A stretch of 23,532 bases of DNA, taken from NCBI RefSeq assembly GCF_964187635.1, contig NZ_CAXLMO010000002.1, positions 1-23,532 on the forward strand, written 5' to 3'. This document shows, piece after piece, positions 15,123 through 22,579 of this stretch. Position numbers and translations under genes: made by a program. Numbering within the stretch: position 1 is the stretch's first letter; each line of letters starts with the position of its first letter. The notes under the pieces were generated by a model. That model was not told the DNA's origin and did not search any database. It saw only the letters and a list, made by a program, of their open reading frames with translations. This DNA is from Seribacter sulfatis (GTDB taxonomy: Bacteria > Verrucomicrobiota > Verrucomicrobiia > Opitutales > Seribacteraceae).

Positions 15123-17072
15123 TCACTTAAGCAATAAGCGTCGGTCCGTTTCTCTACCATAGCCCTTCACCTTCAGCTCATCCTGATGAACACTAATGAT
15201 CGAGTAGGCATTATCTTCCGTCTCCACCATTCCCTTTAGAGTTAGGTAATGGATGCCGTCTTTTTGTCCATACTTCCCTTGATGGTTATGGCCATTGATG
15301 TATGCCTTCACACAGGAAAACTCTTCGAGTATTGAAATTACCTCCTTCGCATTCCATAAATTATGAGGATCAGCGGGATAAACCGGGAAGTGGCAATACA
15401 AAATAACCTTCTCCCCTTTTGCTTCGGCTGTCTCTAAAATTTTTCGCATCCAAGCAACCTGTTTTCCCCCCACCGCTCCATTCCATTTGGGTGAGCTGAT
15501 TTTATTTTCCCGGTAATATACACCCGCGTTCTGATATTCCAGACTATCTTTTGGGTAGGCATGAAAACTAACATCATTCCCATCCAGTACGATGAACCGC
15601 CAACCTTCGACTTTGAAATCATAGTACCTTCCTTGCATCCCCATTCGCTCGGGGACTTTGGCTTTCCATTTATCGGCTACATCAAAATCATGATTTCCGA
15701 GTGCATGATAGGCTGGCATTTTCAAAGATTGATAGATCGGTAAGACTTTATCAAAACTGTCATAATCCCGATCAATAAAATCACCGAGGTGGATAACAAA
15801 CTCGAGATCGTGGCTATTGAGTTCCTGAACACATTGATGAAGCTTTTTTGCAGAAGATGCATAATGCCTAGACCCCCGGTTCGGCCCCCTACAATATTGA
15901 CAATCCGCAATCGCACCAAAGGAAAATTTATATTTTACACTCTTGGTTTTTTGTACGAGCCATGGGCTCACTTTTTCAGCCCACTCCTTGGCGTGTGCAT
16001 GCAGTCCCGGACCACTAAAGTGAACACCCTGGCCATTCCGTCCCCGTAAGTTTCCTTTCAATTGATCAGTATCCGGCCCCTCCAGGGCAACTCCGTTTTT
16101 CCAAAGGCTTGCCTGGGCTTTGCGAATATTCGGATCCGCTTCATCACCCGGCACATGATACGTGGCTTGTGCGACAAACCATGGAACATCCCATTCAAGA
16201 TCTGCTCGGGTTTTTAAAATTAATTGGGTAAGATACTTCTCATAAAGAAGACCGGAAAGGGTGCGTGTGGGGTCTTTTTGGTTGGCATCACTCTCTCCCT
16301 GATGCCAGAGCACGGCACGAAAACCATTCTTTCCAAATGCTTTCATACGCTCAATAAATCCGGGGTAGATCTTCCCCAAACTTTCCCAATCGCCATCGTT
16401 GATTTTTCGAACCTTGTTTTCAACAGTTGGAGGATTTGGAAACCTTGAGCCTTGTGGCAACCATTCACGCACGCTGGTTCCACCTTGCCCGTAGGCGATG
16501 ATTCCAATGGGTAGGTTCAATTTCTTACTTAGTGCATCACCGAGCAAAGGCATAATACTTCCACCCCTTCCACCGGCACCGGGTTGTGGATCCACAGCAA
16601 GTTGCCACTTTTTATTTTCAAAGTCGAAGGCCGAAACTAATCCTGTTTGGGTCGCCTGTTTTTTCTCCCCGTAATTTCCTGAGTTCGATTGTCCGGCAAT
16701 AACAAAAATCTCTCCCACCCCAAACTGAACAACTAGCGATCGATTATCCGGATTCCCTGCTTCTCTTATTTCCAGACTGTACCAGCCACCAGCGGGTATC
16801 TTAAGTCGGGATAAAAGGTTTTGATTATTCCATTCACCCGTTAGCTTTTCCCAAGATCTATTTTTATCCAAACGATATTCCAATAGTCCGCTTTTAGAAA
16901 CCGATAATGAAGTAACAACCTTAATTTCCACCCAAGCCTCATTACCAATACCTCTTTGAATTACCTGATATTCAACCGGTGAGATTATTCGATAGGCGGG
17001 CTCGGTCTTCTCGGCTTGGACATAGCCAATGAAAATGGAAAAAAGAACGGCCAACCATAGAACAACTTTCAT
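15123..17072 (-). CDS. Fusion: SASA-type acetylesterase plus ADPRibase-Mn-like phosphatase
   Basis: The 649-residue secreted protein has a signal peptide ending Val-Gln-Ala (18-20) and a beta-rich domain at about 25-115. An SGNH-type sialate-O-acetylesterase (SASA, DUF303) domain covers about 118-375, with Gly-Gln-Ser-Asn at 127-130 (Ser129 nucleophile), Gln-Gly-Gly-Thr-Ser at 196-200, His-Gln-Gly-Glu-Ser at 257-261 and a His-rich Val-His-Phe-Ser-Gly-Pro-Gly-Leu-His at 350-358. A calcineurin-like domain fills about 380-649: Ile-Ala-Asp-Cys-Gln-Tyr at 388-393, Gly-Asp-Phe-Ile-Asp at 430-434, Gly-Asn-His-Asp at 459-462, Cys-His-Phe-Pro at 560-563 and Gly-His-Asn-His at 594-597. Details of the second domain, such as the Tyr-Cys spacing and Phe-Val-Ile-His-Leu-Gly-Asp-Phe-Ile-Asp-Arg, resemble the Mn-dependent ADP-ribose/CDP-alcohol diphosphatases. 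Both active sites look complete. It follows the large haem protein by 18 bases. Confidence 0.85.
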   Translation of the reverse strand: MKVVLWLAVLFSIFIGYVQAEKTEPAYRIISPVEYQVIQRGIGNEAWVEIKVVTSLSVSKSGLLEYRLDKNRSWEKLTGEWNNQNLLSRLKIPAGGWYSLEIREAGNPDNRSLVVQFGVGEIFVIAGQSNSGNYGEKKQATQTGLVSAFDFENKKWQLAVDPQPGAGGRGGSIMPLLGDALSKKLNLPIGIIAYGQGGTSVREWLPQGSRFPNPPTVENKVRKINDGDWESLGKIYPGFIERMKAFGKNGFRAVLWHQGESDANQKDPTRTLSGLLYEKYLTQLILKTRADLEWDVPWFVAQATYHVPGDEADPNIRKAQASLWKNGVALEGPDTDQLKGNLRGRNGQGVHFSGPGLHAHAKEWAEKVSPWLVQKTKSVKYKFSFGAIADCQYCRGPNRGSRHYASSAKKLHQCVQELNSHDLEFVIHLGDFIDRDYDSFDKVLPIYQSLKMPAYHALGNHDFDVADKWKAKVPERMGMQGRYYDFKVEGWRFIVLDGNDVSFHAYPKDSLEYQNAGVYYRENKISSPKWNGAVGGKQVAWMRKILETAEAKGEKVILYCHFPVYPADPHNLWNAKEVISILEEFSCVKAYINGHNHQGKYGQKDGIHYLTLKGMVETEDNAYSIISVHQDELKVKGYGRETDRRLLLK

Positions 17073-17090
17073 ATCAAATTTACGAAAATA

Positions 17091-20000
17091 CTATTCCACC
17101 ACATGGATGGTGTGATCAATGCGCCCTTTGATCTCTTCTCCCTTGGCTGATTTGATATCGTAATCAATCTGAGCCATGTGAACCGGTTTTAAATTTGGAA
17201 TATGTAAAGCCACTGTCTTTCCATCATCCAGTAATTCCACTTTTTTCAATTCCAGTTCTTTTACTGGGATCTCTGGGGATCCATAATTAAATGACCACTT
17301 TAAATTCCATGCTCCAAACTTAAACTGAGAAATGGAATTTGCAGCTTCAGGATCAAGGGGTTCATAAAAGCCAATTTCAACGATATCTTTTTTCACCTTA
17401 ATCGATTTTGGCAAATGAACTGGTTTACCGGTGTATCGAATACGATCCAATCCACCGTTCCCTTTGGCATTAGTTTGCCACCCCTTAAGCCCGGAAACAT
17501 AAAGCTGCCCATCCTTTGGGTTCATTCTGGCTCGCATTGCACTACTCGATAGCTCAACCGGAATCCTGGCGACCCCACCCTGCATCTGTCCATGTTTCTC
17601 TTCCTTAAGCACGACGTACATTTTACTTTGTCCGTAAGAGAGATGGAGTAATTGGTCTTTAAGTGGACCCCATTTGCTACTGGTTACCCAGGCCTGCCCG
17701 CCTCCGGAATTATCAATCCCGCGCTTCTTACTCATCCATACCAACGGCTTGGGGGCTTCCGATGGATCATGTTGAAATCCTTCGCGTTCATTCGCCTTAT
17801 AATTTTTCCAGTCCTTGTACTCGATTTCATATCCTGCGATTGGAGAGCTCTTTAATTTTCTGGTTCCATGATAGGAATCAACCACCCCATTAAAACTTCC
17901 AGGCTTTACCCAATGCAGGGGTGCGCTCGGCACGAAAGATCCCTCATTATCCCCGGTGGTTACTTCTCCATTTGGCCCAACTCCAATTCCATTAGGTGCA
18001 CGAAATCCACTTGCATAAATAGACATATCTTTACCATCGGAGGACACTTTGATCACCGAACCATGCTGTTTCCCCATTCTTTCAAACCCACGCCCTCCTG
18101 CCCGTACGGGACAACCCATGGCAAAGTAAAAATTTCCTTCGGGATCGGTATGCAAATCAAAACAAAATGCATGAAAGCCCTCCGTGTTCTCCCAGTCGTT
18201 ATTGAAATTTTCCAGAAAGTCGGCTTCGCCATCTCCATTAAAATCATGAAAACGGGTAATTTGATTATCTCCGACCGTGTAGATTTTTTCATTCACGATT
18301 TTCAGTCCGAGTGGTTCATGCAAACCGGTGGCAAATCGTTTCCAGGTTACCTTTTCCAGTTTTTCATCAATATGGGAAACAATCCATACATCCCCGTCCC
18401 AGGTACATACCGCCGCAGTCTTTCCGTCCTTAAAAAAATCAAAAGCACCAATGCGCATCTTCGGCTCCAATGGATTATTAAAAGGAACTCCAATCTTGTC
18501 GACCACATAGGCATCAGTCTGATTATCCGAAAGTTCACTTTCGGCGGGGATGGGATCACCCCATTGAGCTGAGCCTCCGTCGGTAAGCTTAGATAAATCC
18601 TCAGCCTTTCCGGCTGCAGACCGAACCGCAGGCTGATAAGCCGGATCACCCGCCCACATCGCAACCTTAAATCGACTCTTTCCTTTGGGCACTTCGCAAA
18701 GTAAAAGGTTTTCCCAGACGAATAATTTTACGCCATTCGAGAAATCCACCAATGAAAAGTTACAGGTTCGCCCTTCCAAGGAAACAGTAAATGTTTGATC
18801 TGTCTTCTCAATTTGTGAGTCATCATTCTCTGCCAACAGTATCACGGATGTCGAAGGGTGTTCGACCTGAACAGTCCTAGTCAGTGCTTTAAGTCCTTTT
18901 TGCTTAACGATACCCGGCATATCTAAGACCTTCCCCTCGCCCACTGAGTAGCTAAAAATTACCTTATCGTTGTGAACATAGTGACCTTTAAAATGAGCCC
19001 AGCCTTTGGGCAAGGCTCCCATTCTTGGAAACGATTTGTAGGGCTGACGGCGTGGATCTTTCTTAATCATTTCCTTGGCCTTTGCCCAACCAGGAAGCAT
19101 TCCGGTACGGAAAAGATTGTAGCTCTCCTTGACGACTGCCGCTGCACCATGTGCTCCGGCAAAAGGCATTCCACTGGCCTTTAGGCTCTGATCATTCGTC
19201 CAGCCTAAGGAGTAGGACATCGTCTCGCTGTCAAAGACCATTCCGGCCCGCCGGTCTTCACCAAGGGGCACCAGGTGAGCCCTTGAAACAATGTAGCGAA
19301 CTTTTTGCCTAACCTCATCAATTTGCCCAAGCAGTTTCGTGGCTTCCTTGGACAGATCATCGATGGGACTGCCTTCCAATTTTGGCAGAAGTTCAAATTC
19401 AGCAATTTGCACGGGTATCTTTCCATCTCCAACCAATTCCGGAAAAACGACCCGGTAATTCGCAAAACTTTTTCCATTGGGAAATCTCATCGTTTTTAAC
19501 TTCCCCCTACCCCGGGAAACTGGGATCGAACCACTCGCGATCTCGACAAAGCTTTTCCCATCGTTGGACCCACTGAGAACAAAGCTTTTCGGATCTCTTT
19601 CCGGTGCATCGTTGGCGGATGTGATTGTGATTCCATTCACGATTGTATTTTGAACCTTTATTTCCAGCCCGCTACCAGCCCCGTCAAAATTGAGATATTT
19701 CGTGGCCGGTTGATCATCGATTGCCAATAATGGGCTTTCATTTTTGGGAGAATTACCGGAGGTTCCTTTGATCGGGTCTGATGGTCGGCTCAGATCCATT
19801 GTTTTTAAATTGGATAAATCCTCCAATCCAATATTCGTAAATTCATTGCCTCCCATTTCTCGAACCTTTGCCAGAAGCTTTTTCTCACGCAGATACAATC
19901 TTTTTAAGCGATCACTTGCATCCTCTGCTGGTGGCCAGGCCACAATCGGAGCAGTCTCAATCGCGGTCGACACCACCGGTCCATAACGATCCTTAAAATA

Positions 20001-20381
20001 ACCGCCATCCGAAGCCACCTTAGATGGTTTCTTTTCCACATAACCCTTCGCCAACTCAATTACCTGCTTAGCAATGTCATCAATCTCTTCATCTCCTAAA
20101 TCTAAATGCCCCCCTTTGGCAGGCATCTTAACCAACGATTTGGAATCTGGGGGACTACCATGTGTAATAAATTTGATCACTCCCTCCCTATTGCCCGACT
20201 TCACCAGTTCCGAAGTCATTAGACTGGGAAATACCCCACCCACTCCGTTCAAGTCTGGTCCGTGACAAGGTGCACAACGCTGGATCAATGCCGGACTAAG
20301 TCCTTTCGGGACGGCCAAGGAAGAACTTACAGATAAAGCAAATGAAGTGAGTAAGAAAAAGGCTCTGGATAACACAGTCAT
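17091..20381 (-). CDS. Secreted cytochrome c / discoidin-like / propeller protein (PVC type)
   Basis: The 1096-residue product has a signal peptide (about 1-23). A class I cytochrome c domain covers about 27-115, with Cys36-Ala-Pro-Cys39-His40 and a likely axial Met86 in Lys-Met-Pro-Ala-Lys-Gly. A helical linker leads to an F5/8-type C (discoidin-like) domain at about 195-333, recognised by Ser-Phe-Val-Leu-Ser-Gly-Ser-Asn-Asp-Gly-Lys-Ser-Phe. The region about 355-590 resembles the DUF6797 region of verrucomicrobial haem proteins. The C-terminal half is a propeller-like domain with Asp-Phe-Asn-Gly-Asp-Gly-Glu-Ala-Asp and repeated Gly-x-Gly-Pro-Asn-Gly turns. Unlike the other haem protein at 6323-9757, the haem is at the N-terminus. 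The architecture suggests a dehydrogenase with a carbohydrate-binding module. It heads the block and is followed by the SASA fusion gene after 18 bases. Substrate unknown. Confidence 0.85.
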   Translation of the reverse strand: MTVLSRAFFLLTSFALSVSSSLAVPKGLSPALIQRCAPCHGPDLNGVGGVFPSLMTSELVKSGNREGVIKFITHGSPPDSKSLVKMPAKGGHLDLGDEEIDDIAKQVIELAKGYVEKKPSKVASDGGYFKDRYGPVVSTAIETAPIVAWPPAEDASDRLKRLYLREKKLLAKVREMGGNEFTNIGLEDLSNLKTMDLSRPSDPIKGTSGNSPKNESPLLAIDDQPATKYLNFDGAGSGLEIKVQNTIVNGITITSANDAPERDPKSFVLSGSNDGKSFVEIASGSIPVSRGRGKLKTMRFPNGKSFANYRVVFPELVGDGKIPVQIAEFELLPKLEGSPIDDLSKEATKLLGQIDEVRQKVRYIVSRAHLVPLGEDRRAGMVFDSETMSYSLGWTNDQSLKASGMPFAGAHGAAAVVKESYNLFRTGMLPGWAKAKEMIKKDPRRQPYKSFPRMGALPKGWAHFKGHYVHNDKVIFSYSVGEGKVLDMPGIVKQKGLKALTRTVQVEHPSTSVILLAENDDSQIEKTDQTFTVSLEGRTCNFSLVDFSNGVKLFVWENLLLCEVPKGKSRFKVAMWAGDPAYQPAVRSAAGKAEDLSKLTDGGSAQWGDPIPAESELSDNQTDAYVVDKIGVPFNNPLEPKMRIGAFDFFKDGKTAAVCTWDGDVWIVSHIDEKLEKVTWKRFATGLHEPLGLKIVNEKIYTVGDNQITRFHDFNGDGEADFLENFNNDWENTEGFHAFCFDLHTDPEGNFYFAMGCPVRAGGRGFERMGKQHGSVIKVSSDGKDMSIYASGFRAPNGIGVGPNGEVTTGDNEGSFVPSAPLHWVKPGSFNGVVDSYHGTRKLKSSPIAGYEIEYKDWKNYKANEREGFQHDPSEAPKPLVWMSKKRGIDNSGGGQAWVTSSKWGPLKDQLLHLSYGQSKMYVVLKEEKHGQMQGGVARIPVELSSSAMRARMNPKDGQLYVSGLKGWQTNAKGNGGLDRIRYTGKPVHLPKSIKVKKDIVEIGFYEPLDPEAANSISQFKFGAWNLKWSFNYGSPEIPVKELELKKVELLDDGKTVALHIPNLKPVHMAQIDYDIKSAKGEEIKGRIDHTIHVVE

Positions 20382-20730
20382 AAATAAGTTTACTAAAAGA
20401 ATGTTGTTTTGTGGATTTTGGAAATACTAGGAAAGAAGAAAAGAGAGAAAATTAAATGATTTAGATTAAATAAAAAAATAAATTTATCGATACCGTAAAT
20501 CCATAAACCCATAAATAAATTAGGGGGAGAAATCGTAAATTTCAGAATAATTATTAATCTATCATTATAATAATCTCCAAAAAAAGACTATATTTGCCTA
20601 TAAACTTTCTGTATCGTAAGTTGATTACCATCCGAATTAACGATTGTTTTTCTTTTGGAAACATTCCGAAACGAAGTCTTGGAGAACTGGATAACAGGTT
20701 CGGCTTGCCTATCGGTTTAGACAAACCTTA
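20382..20730. other. Divergent intergenic region with hairpins
   Basis: This 349-base, strongly AT-rich gap separates the large haem protein (minus) from the SGNH hydrolase (plus) and must hold promoters for both, though I see no clear -35/-10 pair. An imperfect hairpin has arms at about 20647-20660 and 20664-20677 with a 3-base loop. A perfect 5-bp stem at 20714-20727 (arms 20714-20718 and 20723-20727) ends three bases before the first ATG of the SGNH gene. Neither matches a riboswitch I recognise. No convincing open frame lies within. Confidence 0.4.
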
Positions 20731-21510
20731 ATGCTTCAATTCAAATATAAATTTTCTTACATCCTTTCCATGATTAAAAACACCATCCATCTACTTATAA
20801 TTTTTTTGTCCATCACAACGATTCACTGCGAGGCAAAAAAAGTTCTCTTTATTGGTAACAGCTACACCTCCCAATGTTCCCGTATCATTACTGATTTATT
20901 TAAGAACGAAAGCCCGGACTGGAAACTTACATTTCATTTCAAGGGTGGAAAAGACCTTGCCTATCACCTCGCTGATCCGACCACCAAACCGATGATTCTC
21001 TCCCAAAAATGGGACTTTGTAATTTTACAGGAACAAAGCCAGAAATCCGGACTGGGTGGAAAATACTCCCAAGGCTTCCAAGATGCTGTAAGCTCGTTTT
21101 CCAAAATTATTCGAAAAAATGGATCCACTCCCTGCCTCTACCTGACTTGGGGAAGGAAAGAAGGAGATAAAAAGAATCCCAAAATTTATCCCGACTATCA
21201 AACCATGCAGAAGAAAATATCCGCCGCCTATTTCGAGGCGGGGAAGAAAAACCGGGCACGCATTCTCCCGGTCGGTCTCGCTTATTCAAAAATTAAACAG
21301 CAAGACCAGGCACTCTTTGAAAGCCTCTATAAAAAAGACGGCAGCCATCCGTCTGAAACCGGAGCCTATGTGGTTTCCTCTGTTTTCTGGGCTGGCCTAA
21401 CCGGTAAAGATCCAATCACCATAAAATGGCGGGGCGAAATTAAAAAACCTAAGGCTCACAGGCTACGCCAAGCCGCCCGGGCCGCACTCGAGAAGCTTAG
21501 TAAAAACTAA
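20731..21510 (+). CDS. Secreted SGNH/GDSL-type hydrolase with intact catalytic residues
   Basis: The 259-residue product has an export segment at about 15-33 (Ile/Leu-rich, ending Thr-Ile-His-Cys). The SGNH domain starts with Val-Leu-Phe-Ile-Gly-Asn-Ser-Tyr-Thr at 38-46, giving Ser44 as nucleophile. The block III region is Leu-Gln-Glu-Gln-Ser at 99-103, and Asp203-Gly-Ser-His206 followed by Pro-Ser-Glu-Thr-Gly-Ala-Tyr is block V. It resembles the secreted Gly-Asn-Ser-type SGNH proteins of Bacteroidota and Verrucomicrobiota, many of which deacetylate glycans. The first ATG leaves 13 residues before a second Met that begins a more typical signal peptide, so the true start may be at 20770. The first ATG also sits right after a small hairpin. 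Its stop codon interleaves with that of the YHYH gene. It is a single-gene plus-strand unit. Confidence 0.82.
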   Translation: MLQFKYKFSYILSMIKNTIHLLIIFLSITTIHCEAKKVLFIGNSYTSQCSRIITDLFKNESPDWKLTFHFKGGKDLAYHLADPTTKPMILSQKWDFVILQEQSQKSGLGGKYSQGFQDAVSSFSKIIRKNGSTPCLYLTWGRKEGDKKNPKIYPDYQTMQKKISAAYFEAGKKNRARILPVGLAYSKIKQQDQALFESLYKKDGSHPSETGAYVVSSVFWAGLTGKDPITIKWRGEIKKPKAHRLRQAARAALEKLSKN

Positions 21511-22481
21511 GGCGAACGACGAGGCGGACCTCCGCCTCTTTGATGCCCTGGTCCACCACGCAATTTTAAGGGCTCCGCTTTAAAATATCGGGGAATGACC
21601 GGCCAGTCCTCGGTCAAAAAATAAGCATAGGTGCCCTTGGGGAATTCATCGGTCACCGTAAACCGGCCATTGCACATATCCAGGTCACCCGATCCTTTTA
21701 TATATTGATAATCCTTACTAAATGCACCGTCGTACTTTCCACCGGGTGGATTCGGACGATCTCCTTTTTTTAACCGAAAACTACTGCTCATTTTTTGGAT
21801 TCCTGATTTCGGATCTTTTGGATTCTTGTATCCGTACAAAGCATACACCGGATAGCCGTCCATCGCATATCCGACCAGTGGAGAATGTTCTTTCGCATTC
21901 ACCCCCAGTTTTTTAAGTAGCCCGGTCGGTAATCCATGGTAGTGATACGATCCATTAGGCTGAACATGGCCATGGTTGGCATCCAGTCCGAGCAGGACGG
22001 ATCCGCCGAGAGCCTCGTAGTTCCAGTCCGCCCGCCGGTCTCCCATAAAAAACTCCGCCGTACCGGGGTCAAAAAGTACACCGTTTACCGCAATTCCAAA
22101 GGGCATATTCGGTGGCCCCCGGCCTGATTCGTTATGTAACGAAATAGGCTGACTGGCAGGTTTTTGATTGGTAGGGATTGAAAAATTATGGGCCTGTTCC
22201 TCCACTGAATTCGGATTGTGCCTGCTGGGGAATCGTCCGACCTTGTGCTTGGGTATTCCATTTGCCTCCACTTTAATTTCCTTTTTCAACTCCTTGAATT
22301 TACTCACGCTCTTCTGGGAAAGTTTTTCAACCGCTGGATTTAATTTCAAATCACCACTCTCCGTAACCGTATGCTTACGAACCGGGGGACGCCCACCCGG
22401 CCCGCGTTGCTGGCCAATCACCTGACAGGCAAAAAAGAGAAAGATTAAAAATGAAAGAATGCAAGTGGGCTGAGTTCTCAT
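21507..22481 (-). CDS. Secreted YHYH-domain protein
   Basis: The 324-residue product has a signal sequence (about 1-23), a low-complexity Gly/Pro/Arg stretch (24-35), a charged coiled-coil-prone segment (about 50-75), and a YHYH domain at about 120-300. The domain's name motif Tyr-His-Tyr-His lies at 179-182, preceded by Asp-Ala-Asn-His-Gly-His and followed by Met-Asp-Gly-Tyr-Pro-Val-Tyr at 207-213, which is also diagnostic. The closely spaced histidines suggest metal binding. The function is unknown. A Cys at 19 after Phe-Phe-Ala could be a lipid anchor, but the lipobox is poor. The C-terminus ends in a Gly/Pro/Arg-rich tail. The gene lies 98 bases downstream of the isomerase gene and overlaps the end of the convergent SGNH gene by four bases. 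Confidence 0.88.
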   Translation of the reverse strand: MRTQPTCILSFLIFLFFACQVIGQQRGPGGRPPVRKHTVTESGDLKLNPAVEKLSQKSVSKFKELKKEIKVEANGIPKHKVGRFPSRHNPNSVEEQAHNFSIPTNQKPASQPISLHNESGRGPPNMPFGIAVNGVLFDPGTAEFFMGDRRADWNYEALGGSVLLGLDANHGHVQPNGSYHYHGLPTGLLKKLGVNAKEHSPLVGYAMDGYPVYALYGYKNPKDPKSGIQKMSSSFRLKKGDRPNPPGGKYDGAFSKDYQYIKGSGDLDMCNGRFTVTDEFPKGTYAYFLTEDWPVIPRYFKAEPLKLRGGPGHQRGGGPPRRSP

Positions 22482-22579
22482 AATTACTAATAACTCAGAA
22501 GAATGAAAAAAGTTCCAATATACTTTTCAAGCCATTGAACTCTAAGTTAGGCTGTAACCAAAAATTCTACCTTCATCAA

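Noticed and set aside
17868..18572. A 234-codon open frame on the plus strand
   Set aside because: It lies wholly antisense to the 1096-residue haem protein, whose domains are clear. Its translation is low in recognisable motifs and rich in Ile, Ser, Lys and His, as expected of a shadow frame.
20382..20730. A riboswitch, small RNA or attachment site in the longest gap
   Set aside because: The hairpins there do not match any riboswitch class that I know, there is no terminator pair that would delimit an RNA gene, and no tRNA-like or repeated end sequence is present.
22508..22527. A possible terminator downstream of the exported isomerase gene
   Set aside because: The stem is six pairs with a single G-C pair and lies in an AT-rich stretch, so it is too weak to separate from chance.
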